44,601 nt of DNA from UBA5868 sp964482025 (GTDB lineage: Bacteria; Pseudomonadota; Gammaproteobacteria; Pseudomonadales; Cellvibrionaceae), in NCBI GenBank assembly GCA_964482025.1, contig CAYZVN010000019.1, positions 1-44,601 of the forward strand, in the 5' to 3' direction. Under the pieces are notes generated by a model. The model was not told the origin of the DNA. It did not search any database and saw nothing but the letters and a program-made list of their open reading frames with translations. Each line of letters opens with the position of its first letter. Positions within the stretch are counted from its first letter, which is position 1. Positions 7,497 through 14,938 of the stretch are shown here, piece by piece. Made by a program: the position numbers and the translations under genes.

Positions 7497-9743
7497 ATGA
7501 CCGATTTGCTTGATCCCGGCGCGGAAGAGCGCATTCCTTTAAAACAATTTACCGAAAAAGCCTACCTGGATTATTCCATGTACGTGATTCTCGACCGCGC
7601 CCTGCCGCATGTGGGTGACGGCTTGAAGCCCGTCCAGCGGCGCATTGTCTACGCAATGAGCGAGCTGGGTTTGAAGGCGGCGGCCAAGTACAAAAAATCG
7701 GCGCGCACGGTGGGCGATGTCATAGGTAAATTCCACCCGCACGGCGACTCGGCGGCTTATGAAGCCATGGTGCTAATGGCGCAGCCGTTTTCGTTCCGCT
7801 ACCCCTTGGTGGACGGCCAGGGCAACTGGGGTTCACAAGACGACCCCAAATCCTTCGCTGCCATGCGTTATACCGAAGCCAAACTCACGCGCTTTGCGGA
7901 AGTTTTACTGAGCGAACTCGGTCAGGGCACCGTGGCCTGGCAGCCCAACTTTGACGGCACTTTAGACGAGCCCAAGGTGCTGCCGGCGCGAGTGCCCACA
8001 GTCCTTCTCAACGGTACCACCGGTATCGCCGTGGGTATGGCAACGGATATCCCCCCGCACAACCTGCGCGAGGTGGTTGCCGCCACTGTACATTTGCTGG
8101 AAAACCCTAAAAGCACGTCCGCCGAGCTGTGTGAGTATATTCAAGGGCCGGATATGCCCACGGATGCCGAGATCATCACCCCGCGCGCGGACCTAGTGCG
8201 CATGTATGAGACCGGCCGCGGCAGCGTGAAAATGCGCGCTAAATGGGTTAAGGAAGATGGCGATGTGGTGATTACCGCACTGCCTCATCAAGTGAGCGGC
8301 AACAAGATACTGGAACAGATCGCCGCGCAAATGCAGGCGAAGAAGCTGCCGATGGTGGCAGACCTGCGCGACGAGTCGGACCACGAAAATCCCACCCGCT
8401 TGGTGATAGTGCCGCGTTCCAATCGCATTGATCTCGACGCCCTGATGAACCACCTGTTTGCCACCACGGAGTTGGAGCGCAGCTACCGGGTCAACATCAA
8501 CCTCATTGGCAACGACGGTAAACCCGGTGTGAAAAATCTGGCGGAGTTGCTCGGCGAGTGGCTGGTGTTCCGTCTTGAGACAGTGCGCCGCCGCCTGCAG
8601 TATCGGCTGGATTGGGTGGACCGTCGCCTGCACCTGTTGGACGGTATGCTTATCGCGTACCTGAATCTGGATGAAGTGATCCATATCATTCGCACCGCAG
8701 AGCATCCCAAAGAGGAGCTGATGCAGCGCTTTGAGCTGACGGAAGAGCAGGCCAACTACATTCTCGATACCCGCTTACGCCAGCTGGCGCGCTTAGAGGA
8801 GATGAAAATCCGCGGCGAGCAGGACGAGCTGACCAAAGAAAAAGCCGACCTGGAAGCCACTCTGTCATCCGAGCGCCGTATGAAGACCCTGGTGCGCAAA
8901 GAGCTGGAGGCCACCGCCAAAGAGTTTGGTGATGAGCGCCGCAGCCCTCTGGTGGAGCGTGCCGAGGCGCAAGCCTTTAGCGAGACCGAATTGTTGCCCA
9001 GTGAGCCGATCACCGTCGTCTTATCGGAAAAAGGATGGATTCGCGCCGCCAAGGGACACGATATAGATCCGGCGGCGCTGAACTACAAAGCGGGGGACAA
9101 ATTCGCGCTTCTGGCCCGGGGCAAGAGTCAGCAGACGGCGCTGCTCTTAGATTCCACCGGGCGCAGCTACGGCATTGTCGCTCACTCGCTGCCTTCGGCC
9201 CGCAGTCAGGGCGAGCCGGTGACCAGCCGGCTCAATCCCCCCAGCGGCGCAACCTTTGCCGGTTTGCTCATGGGGGAGGACACCCAGCAGGTGCTATTGG
9301 CCACTGACGCCGGTTACGGGTTTATTGCGACGCTCGGTGATATGCAGAGTAAAAACCGCGCAGGTAAAGCCCTGCTGAGCGTACCGGGAGGCGGTCGGGT
9401 GCTGCCACCGAGACTGATCCAGGACGCCGCCAATACCCAGCTGATCGCCGTGACGAACGACGGGCGTATGCTGGTTTTCCCCGTGACCGAGCTGCCGGTA
9501 CTGGCCAAGGGTAAAGGCAATAAGATCATCGGTATCCAGACCAGCCGCTTGCAGACCCGCGAAGAATACATGGTTGCCGTGGTCCCCATCACCGCCGAGC
9601 AAACGGTGAAGATCTGGGCCGGCAAGCGCTTCTTGCAGATGCGTCTAAAAGATATGGAACATTATTTGGGCGAGCGCGGTAGGCGCGGCCATAAGCTGCC
9701 CCGCGGTTTCCAGAAAGTCGATGCCATCGAAGTGGTGGATTGA
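7497..9743 (+). CDS. parC: DNA topoisomerase IV subunit A
   Basis: A 748-residue protein that forms the ParC2ParE2 complex, which decatenates daughter chromosomes. The N-terminal breakage-reunion domain carries the catalytic Tyr125 in AAMRYTEAKLT. The quinolone-determining region reads GKFHPHGDSAAYEAM, with Ser85 and Glu89 matching E. coli ParC Ser80 and Glu84, the sensitive-type residues. A coiled-coil segment at about 410-460 precedes a C-terminal beta-pinwheel with degenerate repeats. Length is that of gammaproteobacterial ParC (about 750) and shorter than GyrA (about 880), and there is no GyrA box, so GyrA is unlikely. parE is not adjacent. ATG at 7497 directly precedes the conserved MTDLL start; its ribosome site is weak. 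Confidence 0.97.
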   Translation: MTDLLDPGAEERIPLKQFTEKAYLDYSMYVILDRALPHVGDGLKPVQRRIVYAMSELGLKAAAKYKKSARTVGDVIGKFHPHGDSAAYEAMVLMAQPFSFRYPLVDGQGNWGSQDDPKSFAAMRYTEAKLTRFAEVLLSELGQGTVAWQPNFDGTLDEPKVLPARVPTVLLNGTTGIAVGMATDIPPHNLREVVAATVHLLENPKSTSAELCEYIQGPDMPTDAEIITPRADLVRMYETGRGSVKMRAKWVKEDGDVVITALPHQVSGNKILEQIAAQMQAKKLPMVADLRDESDHENPTRLVIVPRSNRIDLDALMNHLFATTELERSYRVNINLIGNDGKPGVKNLAELLGEWLVFRLETVRRRLQYRLDWVDRRLHLLDGMLIAYLNLDEVIHIIRTAEHPKEELMQRFELTEEQANYILDTRLRQLARLEEMKIRGEQDELTKEKADLEATLSSERRMKTLVRKELEATAKEFGDERRSPLVERAEAQAFSETELLPSEPITVVLSEKGWIRAAKGHDIDPAALNYKAGDKFALLARGKSQQTALLLDSTGRSYGIVAHSLPSARSQGEPVTSRLNPPSGATFAGLLMGEDTQQVLLATDAGYGFIATLGDMQSKNRAGKALLSVPGGGRVLPPRLIQDAANTQLIAVTNDGRMLVFPVTELPVLAKGKGNKIIGIQTSRLQTREEYMVAVVPITAEQTVKIWAGKRFLQMRLKDMEHYLGERGRRGHKLPRGFQKVDAIEVVD

Positions 9744-9752
9744 GTCCCCGCT

Positions 9753-9788
9753 TAATTGGTCGGCCGATACACCTCGGCTGACCAATTA
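9753..9788. repeat. Inverted repeat downstream of parC
   Basis: Fifteen-base arms (9753-9767 and 9774-9788) match at 14 positions, the exception giving a G-U pair in RNA, around a 6-base loop. No U tract follows on either strand, so it is not a classical intrinsic terminator. It may protect the parC mRNA 3' end or act as a Rho-assisted stop. Confidence 0.6.
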
Positions 9789-9988
9789 GGTCACATGTGT
9801 AAAAAAATCTGACGTTTTTTGTCGCCTTGCTCTCGCTTCTCTTTTCGTGCCAGCGTAAACTACGCCGGTTTTCGGAGTGTCCGCTAACGTTACCTAACAG
9901 GCGAGACACCGGTTAGAGAGTGCCTCTCTTCTGTTTTTGACTCTGTTTTTCCCTTACTTGGCTTTTTTACACTTTTTGAGGTGATGCC

Positions 9989-10258
9989 ATGTTTCGTCGG
10001 CACGGCCGCACGTCGATTAGATGCCCAATGCAGCTGCGCCATCAGCGCCTTGGATTTTTCGAGGTTGTCACTAAAGACATCAGCGCCTCGGGGATCTTTA
10101 TTGGTGTTCAGCCAGAACTCGACCAAGCCATGCTGAGCCAACTGCGTCTGGGGGACATGGTGGAAGCGCAAATCGAAAGCGTGGATAACGAGGCTGAACG
10201 GGTGCGCCTGCAGGTGGCCCGTTTGGATAAGAATGGCTTTGCGTTGATGTTTGTATGA
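9989..10258 (+). CDS. PilZ domain protein (small)
   Basis: An 89-residue single-domain protein. It has both PilZ signature elements: RxxxR (Arg3 to Arg7, in RRHGR) and DxSxxG (DISASG near residue 29), which together bind cyclic di-GMP. It has no membrane segment. An excellent ribosome site, GAGGTGAT, precedes ATG at 9989. Its partner is unknown; single-domain PilZ proteins usually act as c-di-GMP-dependent adaptors. The gene converges on the glucosaminidase gene with a single base between stops. The 200 bases upstream contain a short hairpin with a T-rich tail (9915-9937) and several T runs; no clear promoter could be fixed. Confidence 0.88.
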   Translation: MFRRHGRTSIRCPMQLRHQRLGFFEVVTKDISASGIFIGVQPELDQAMLSQLRLGDMVEAQIESVDNEAERVRLQVARLDKNGFALMFV

Positions 10259-10259
10259 T

Positions 10260-11126
10260 CTACGGGTCTTCGGTTGCGGACGGGTTCGGGGTGGCGGAGC
10301 CAGCCTTAAACGAGGACTCGGACTTATTCACCGCCTGTGGCGGCACTTCCTCCAGCTGATTGAAGCGAATCAAGGTGCGCAACTCCTCAATGTAAGGCTC
10401 CCCTCGCTCCGAGTAGCTCAATAACTTTCCCACCAATTCATAGCCTGTCAGCGGCTCGCCGCGAGCGGTTAGTTCCTGCCGTAGTAAGCGCAGGCCGTGG
10501 TAGGCCGAATGGGTGTTGATGTTGTGGAAATAAGCGGAGACAGAATCTTGCACCGAAGCAAAGCGCGTCACCTCGTGGAAGGCGCCCGCTGCGCGCCGCT
10601 TGGGCACTATGCCGCAGCCCGCCTTGAAGCACCACTGGCCAAAATAATTGTTGCCTTCGCGGGCGAAGCGGGAGGTGCCCCAGGCGGATTCAGACGCAGC
10701 CTGAGCCAACACCATAGCCAGCGGAATAATGTTGATGCGGCGATCCAGACGATCGAGGGTCTGCTCCAGAGGACCTTCTTCAACCCCGTATCTCTGCGCC
10801 CACTCGGCGAGTTGACGGCGGTCTCGCCCCCTTAGCTCCCCGCTCTTCGCCCGCTTACTCAGCTTCGCAAGTTGCTCGCGCAGCGCCAAAATTCGTTGAT
10901 TCTCCCGCTCCACTAAAGGCGTCAGGTAAGCAAAGAATGCCGCTTTGCGCGCTGAGGTATCGCGAATGGCTTTGAAATCGGGAGGAGGTATATCGACGAC
11001 CACCTCTTCCTCTGCCGGCTCATGCACGTCTGGCATGGGCCATGGGTAGTGGCTGAGCCACAGGCCAATGCCTAGGAGTGCGAGGCAATAAGCGGCCAGG
11101 CCGTAGCCAATCACATTTTTGAGCAT
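10260..11126 (-). CDS. Bax-like glucosaminidase (peptidoglycan hydrolase)
   Basis: A 288-residue protein with an N-terminal hydrophobic anchor or signal (residues 5-25), a Pro/acidic spacer, a helical region at 55-130, and a glucosaminidase-type domain. In the latter AQAASESAWGTSRFA carries the likely catalytic Glu146, and GNNYFGQWCFKAGCGIVP is typical of E. coli Bax. The family cleaves N-acetylglucosaminyl linkages in murein in the periplasm. The final ~30 residues (KSESSFKAGSATPNPSATEDP) look like a disordered tail. It is the third gene of a minus-strand run, 16 bases after the lambda-P-like gene, so it is probably co-transcribed, although no functional link to helicase loading is known. 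Confidence 0.88.
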   Translation of the reverse strand: MLKNVIGYGLAAYCLALLGIGLWLSHYPWPMPDVHEPAEEEVVVDIPPPDFKAIRDTSARKAAFFAYLTPLVERENQRILALREQLAKLSKRAKSGELRGRDRRQLAEWAQRYGVEEGPLEQTLDRLDRRINIIPLAMVLAQAASESAWGTSRFAREGNNYFGQWCFKAGCGIVPKRRAAGAFHEVTRFASVQDSVSAYFHNINTHSAYHGLRLLRQELTARGEPLTGYELVGKLLSYSERGEPYIEELRTLIRFNQLEEVPPQAVNKSESSFKAGSATPNPSATEDP

Positions 11127-11142
11127 AGCGTCGGCGGCTTCC

Positions 11143-11787
11143 TCAGAGCTTCAGTGAGGCTCGTAAGGCCTGGAGCTTTTCCTGATTAACCGCTTTATCC
11201 AGCGGCTCGGCGGACTTTTCCGGCAGCGCGGGAGGTTGTGGCTCCTCTAGCTGCGCGCCGTTGCGTATGGAGAGGCAGATCTCTTCATAGATCTGGCGGA
11301 ACACCGGGAAAGCCACCGCTTCCGCGTTGGTCTGCAAAAAGTACCAGTCGCTGCGCTTGCCGGCATGGTACACAGCAGGGTGAGACCAGGAATAGGCCGC
11401 TTTGGGTGAGGTCGCGCGGCAGGCCTCTAGGTAGGCGCTATGGGCGTCGGGCATGCCGGGATCGCTGCTGGCGCGTTCGCAGTGATAGATCATGGTGCGT
11501 AGAGTGGGCAGGTATTCACTGGTTTCAATCACCGACTTGGCCGCTGCCAGCAGGGTGCGGGCGTCGAACTGACCGAGCATTTCAAGCCACAAACGCTTGA
11601 CCTCGTTTAGCTCGGCCGTATTGCCAAACGCCTTGAGGTACTGGTTGTGGTAGTTCAGTCGAAACAGGGTGAATACTTGATTGATGGCGTCGATTAGCGC
11701 CACTCGCTTAGCTTGAGTGGCGTTGGGGCGGTCCGCAGGAGCCGCTGGGCTAGAGGGCCCAGCTGCGGTCGGTGAGTTGTTCTGCAA
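11143..11787 (-). CDS. Replication protein P-like (lambda P family) putative helicase loader
   Basis: A 214-residue protein. After a Pro/Ala-rich N-terminal tail (1-25), the region 27-175 resembles the phage lambda P / replication protein P family: INQVFTLFRLNYHNQYLKAF, LNEVKRLWLEML, and YLPTLRTMIYHCER followed by AYLEACRA. Lambda P brings the DnaB helicase to the origin. There is no Walker A, so it is not a DnaC-type ATPase. The start overlaps the 3' end of the upstream triple-DnaT-domain gene by 38 bases, implying translational coupling. No integrase, capsid or other phage gene is nearby, so it appears to be a resident chromosomal gene. My identification is from motif memory and should be confirmed with a profile search. 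Confidence 0.75.
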   Translation of the reverse strand: MQNNSPTAAGPSSPAAPADRPNATQAKRVALIDAINQVFTLFRLNYHNQYLKAFGNTAELNEVKRLWLEMLGQFDARTLLAAAKSVIETSEYLPTLRTMIYHCERASSDPGMPDAHSAYLEACRATSPKAAYSWSHPAVYHAGKRSDWYFLQTNAEAVAFPVFRQIYEEICLSIRNGAQLEEPQPPALPEKSAEPLDKAVNQEKLQALRASLKL

Positions 11788-12832
11788 GGCTTAATTCTCG
11801 CGTCGATTTAGTTTGTGGATCTTCTTGACTGTGGCGTCTTGCCCAGCGCTGTTTCACATACTGCAAAAAGCGCGTGTTCCAGGAGGCGTGCACTTGGTTA
11901 CTGTCCCGCCAGTAAATCACAAATTCGGGCAACAAGCTCTGCGCAAACGGAATATCGATATTCGCTAAGCGCAGTACCTCGTAGACATCTTGCGACGGCA
12001 CCCAGTTAGGCGCAATGCGCCGGGGGGTCGGATCGTGCTCCAGGGCGGCCCGGTAGCGCAGCCACTGATGGTGGACATGATCGCGGAACTTTTTGTTCCA
12101 GTTATCTGACCGACTGCCTTTTTCCCGCCAGTAAAGTTCAAATTCGGGAATGGCATCTTCGACAAACTGGCGGCTGATGCCGGCGTGGCGGGTCAACACG
12201 TCCATCGCTTCTTCGCTGGGGCGCCAGTTGCGCGGCATGGGCGTTTCGCGGCTGCGCACATGCTGCTCGGCCTCAAACTCACGCCATTTACGGAGAGTGT
12301 GCTGCATAAACTTGGAGCCCCAGGAGTGAGCGGACTCGCCGCGCTCGCGCCAGTAGTTGACGAACTCGGGCACCTGTTCATAGGCGAAGTTGGCGGGGAT
12401 ATTGTGCTGAGCGAGGCGGCCGAGGATCTCTCGATCCGGCTGCCAAGACGGGGCAATCAGATTCTTACCCTGTGCGGGCGCGCTCACTGGCGCTGTCACC
12501 GGCTGCACCACCTTATCGTTAAAGGCGAATTTAAGCTGCAAGGCACTGGTATAGGGCGCAGAGGCAATCAGGATCAACCCCTGTTCACGCAGATTCGCGG
12601 CGATACGTTGGACATCCTGTGGCTGCCAGAACGGCATCAAGCGATTGACTGCCGCTTCGTTGAGGGTAAACCACAAGTACCCGTTGCTGCCCAGGCCGCC
12701 CTGATTGCGTGCCACCCCGGTCAATACCGATAACATAGTCGCCTCTTCCAGGCCGATAGTGGCGGCGAGGGAGGGGTAAACCAATATTGGTGATTCGGGG
12801 ATGAGATGATTCGGGTCGCTGGATCGGGTCAT
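11750..12832 (-). CDS. Protein with three DnaT-type ssDNA-binding domains
   Basis: A 360-residue protein. Residues 1-105 look like a winged-helix N-terminal domain (NGYLWFTLNEAAVNRLM, then VQRIAANLREQGLI). Three tandem repeats follow at about 127-187, 200-261 and 274-334. Each has the DnaT C-terminal domain pattern: W-x-P at the start, a helix, P-E-F-x-x-Y-W-R, then a W near the repeat end followed by F and basic residues. E. coli DnaT has one such domain and works in primosome assembly with PriA, PriB and DnaC. The gene is first in a minus-strand run with the lambda-P-like gene (38-base overlap) and the Bax-like gene. A GAGTG sequence precedes ATG at 12832. Likely role: an ssDNA-binding co-loader for the replicative helicase. 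Confidence 0.8.
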   Translation of the reverse strand: MTRSSDPNHLIPESPILVYPSLAATIGLEEATMLSVLTGVARNQGGLGSNGYLWFTLNEAAVNRLMPFWQPQDVQRIAANLREQGLILIASAPYTSALQLKFAFNDKVVQPVTAPVSAPAQGKNLIAPSWQPDREILGRLAQHNIPANFAYEQVPEFVNYWRERGESAHSWGSKFMQHTLRKWREFEAEQHVRSRETPMPRNWRPSEEAMDVLTRHAGISRQFVEDAIPEFELYWREKGSRSDNWNKKFRDHVHHQWLRYRAALEHDPTPRRIAPNWVPSQDVYEVLRLANIDIPFAQSLLPEFVIYWRDSNQVHASWNTRFLQYVKQRWARRHSQEDPQTKSTRELSLAEQLTDRSWAL

Positions 12833-13074
12833 GTGTCACTCATAGAATGCCAAGTACTTTAGCACTCAGACTCCGAGGTTTGTAGTGACCTCCGCCTGGG
12901 AGGCTTTATAAACGGCGTTAGCGGTGAGATTTGGGCGAGTTCAGCGCCTGTGCTAGTGTTGCGATCTTTTTAATTTGAGCACCGCTGGGCACAGCCCGGG
13001 ATTGCGGGGGAGGCAGATGTTGGGCGAGGTCTGGATGGAAGTAGAGGGTCGGTTGCACGAGCAGGAGGCGGTAC

Positions 13075-14433
13075 ATGGCCAAGGTTAAAACGGCGTTCGT
13101 CTGCGATGACTGCGGCGCGGATTACACTAAATGGCAGGGGCAGTGCACGGAGTGCGGTGCTTGGAATTCGCTGAAAGAGGTGCGCCTGGGAACCGGTTCG
13201 CGTCCTGGTGACGGGCGCGCCGGTTACGCGGGGACGACCGAATCGCGCATCCAGACTCTGCAAGATGTCTCGCTGGCCGAAGTGCCGCGCTTTAGCTCCA
13301 CCTTAGGCGAGTTTGACCGGGTTCTCGGCGGTGGCTTTGTCCCAGGATCGGTGGTGCTGGTGGGAGGGCATCCAGGTGCCGGCAAATCCACATTGTTGCT
13401 GCAGTCTCTATGCAAACTCTCGCAGTCACGCAACGCCCTTTATGTGACCGGGGAGGAATCCCTTCAGCAGGTGGCCATGCGCGCGAAGCGTCTGGGCCTG
13501 CCGATGGACCGCCTGCAAGTGCTGGCGGAAACCAATGTCGAGAGCATAGTGGCGCTGGCGCAGCGGGAGTCGCCGGGCGTTATGGTGGTGGACTCGATCC
13601 AGGTCGTGCATTTGTCTGATATTACCTCCGCTCCCGGCAGCGTGTCCCAGGTGCGCGAGTGCGCGGCCGTGCTGACGCGCTTTGCCAAGCAGACCGGTAC
13701 AGTGCTGATTCTGGTAGGCCATGTGACCAAAGAGGGGGCGCTGGCCGGGCCCAAGGTTCTGGAGCATATTATCGACTGCTCAATCATGCTCGAAGGCGGC
13801 CACGACTCGCGCTTTCGCACTTTGCGCGGCCATAAAAACCGCTTTGGTGCCGTGAATGAGCTGGGGGTGTTTGCCATGACCGAGCAGGGCATGAAAGAAG
13901 TGCCCAACCCCTCGGCGATTTTCTTGCAGCGCGCCGACGAAATCTCCCCCGGCTCGGTGGTGATGGCGACGTGGGAGGCGACGCGCCCCCTGTTGGTCGA
14001 AATTCAGGCGCTGGTGGACAGTAGTTTTGGCAATCCGCGCCGCGTTGCGGTAGGTATGGAGCAAAATCGCCTGGCGATGTTACTCGCAGTGTTGCACCGT
14101 CACGGTGGCCTTATGCTCGGCGATCAGGACGTGTTCGTGAACGCGGTGGGTGGCGTGAAAATCATGGAGCCGAGCGCCGATCTTGCGCTCCTGTTCGCGC
14201 TGGTGTCCAGCTTCCGCGATATCGCTCTGCCGCGGGAATTGGTGGTGTTTGGTGAAGTTGGGCTGTCGGGGGAAATTCGCCCGGTACCCAGCGGTCAAGA
14301 GCGGCTGCGCGAGGCCGCTAAACACGGCTTTAAACGCGCCATAGTGCCGGCGGCTAATACGACCAAAGAGAAGATTCCCGGGCTTGAAGTGATACCCGTT
14401 AAGAAGATTGATGAGGCCTTGGCCTATATCTAG
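13075..14433 (+). CDS. radA: DNA repair protein RadA
   Basis: A 452-residue branch-migration ATPase of recombinational repair, acting in the cytoplasm with RecA. Seen in order: a C4 zinc finger (Cys10, 13, 24, 27), Walker A GHPGAGKST (97-105), a Walker B-like VMVVDSIQVV, the RadA-specific KNRFG motif (253-257), and a C-terminal Lon-like domain with GEVGLSGEIRPV. Length and motif order match the family exactly. ATG at 13075 follows GGAGGCGG. The 242 bases upstream, between the divergent DnaT-type gene and radA, show no clear promoter. The stop codon lies in a CTAG shared with the stop of the convergent PilZ gene. Confidence 0.98.
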   Translation: MAKVKTAFVCDDCGADYTKWQGQCTECGAWNSLKEVRLGTGSRPGDGRAGYAGTTESRIQTLQDVSLAEVPRFSSTLGEFDRVLGGGFVPGSVVLVGGHPGAGKSTLLLQSLCKLSQSRNALYVTGEESLQQVAMRAKRLGLPMDRLQVLAETNVESIVALAQRESPGVMVVDSIQVVHLSDITSAPGSVSQVRECAAVLTRFAKQTGTVLILVGHVTKEGALAGPKVLEHIIDCSIMLEGGHDSRFRTLRGHKNRFGAVNELGVFAMTEQGMKEVPNPSAIFLQRADEISPGSVVMATWEATRPLLVEIQALVDSSFGNPRRVAVGMEQNRLAMLLAVLHRHGGLMLGDQDVFVNAVGGVKIMEPSADLALLFALVSSFRDIALPRELVVFGEVGLSGEIRPVPSGQERLREAAKHGFKRAIVPAANTTKEKIPGLEVIPVKKIDEALAYI

Positions 14434-14816
14434 CGCTGCTGATGGCGCTTCAACAATTCCGCGAGTACCCGCTCGGATGCGCCGGGCTCGCCCAGGTTGA
14501 TTTCGATCAGCCGGCGCAGATGGACAATGCTGTCCATATCGATGCTGGTGCAGTGAAAACCCAGAACACTAGAACTGCTGTGCACGAGCACGACCTGCAT
14601 CACGATAGAGGCCTGATCAGACAGCCAAATATTCAAGGTGCAGGGTATATCCGTGCGTATGTGGTAGTTGCTGGGGGTGGTCACCAATACGCCATTGAGC
14701 GAAATATCCTGCAGTTGTGCGCGGTATTCTTTTCCCTCTTGAATAAGGTGCACATCCGCATCGAATGGGATCCGGCTGAATTGTCGCCGCTCTTCGGAAA
14801 TTCCGCTGCTGTCCAT
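14430..14816 (-). CDS. PilZ domain protein
   Basis: A 128-residue soluble protein with a PilZ domain: RxxxR at Arg11-Arg15 (RRQFSR) and DxSxxG in DISLNG, followed by a beta-barrel pattern and a C-terminal helix (SERVLAELLKRHQQR). It probably binds cyclic di-GMP and signals to an unknown partner. It is convergent with radA, and the two TAG stops share the self-complementary bases CTAG (14430-14433). The ribosome site before ATG at 14816 is weak. Confidence 0.87.
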   Translation of the reverse strand: MDSSGISEERRQFSRIPFDADVHLIQEGKEYRAQLQDISLNGVLVTTPSNYHIRTDIPCTLNIWLSDQASIVMQVVLVHSSSSVLGFHCTSIDMDSIVHLRRLIEINLGEPGASERVLAELLKRHQQR

Positions 14817-14900
14817 TAAGGCTAACTCATTAGTGCTGATACAGCTGAAGTCTAGACCTTAAGCGGTAAAGCCTCCACTGGCCGGGTTTGCGCTCAGCAT

Positions 14901-14930
14901 AAAAAAAGGCGCCGATTGAGCGGCGCCTTT
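14901..14930 (-). terminator. Intrinsic terminator of ettA
   Basis: Read on the minus strand, GGCGCCG (14927-14921) pairs with CGGCGCC (14914-14908) across a 6-base loop, followed by seven T (14907-14901). It lies 9 bases beyond the ettA stop. Confidence 0.9.
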
Positions 14931-14938
14931 GCGGGAGT

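Noticed and set aside
11143..12832. Prophage remnant
   Set aside because: The lambda-P-like and DnaT-type genes look phage-related, but no integrase, repressor, structural gene or attachment repeat is nearby, and flanking genes are ordinary chromosomal ones.
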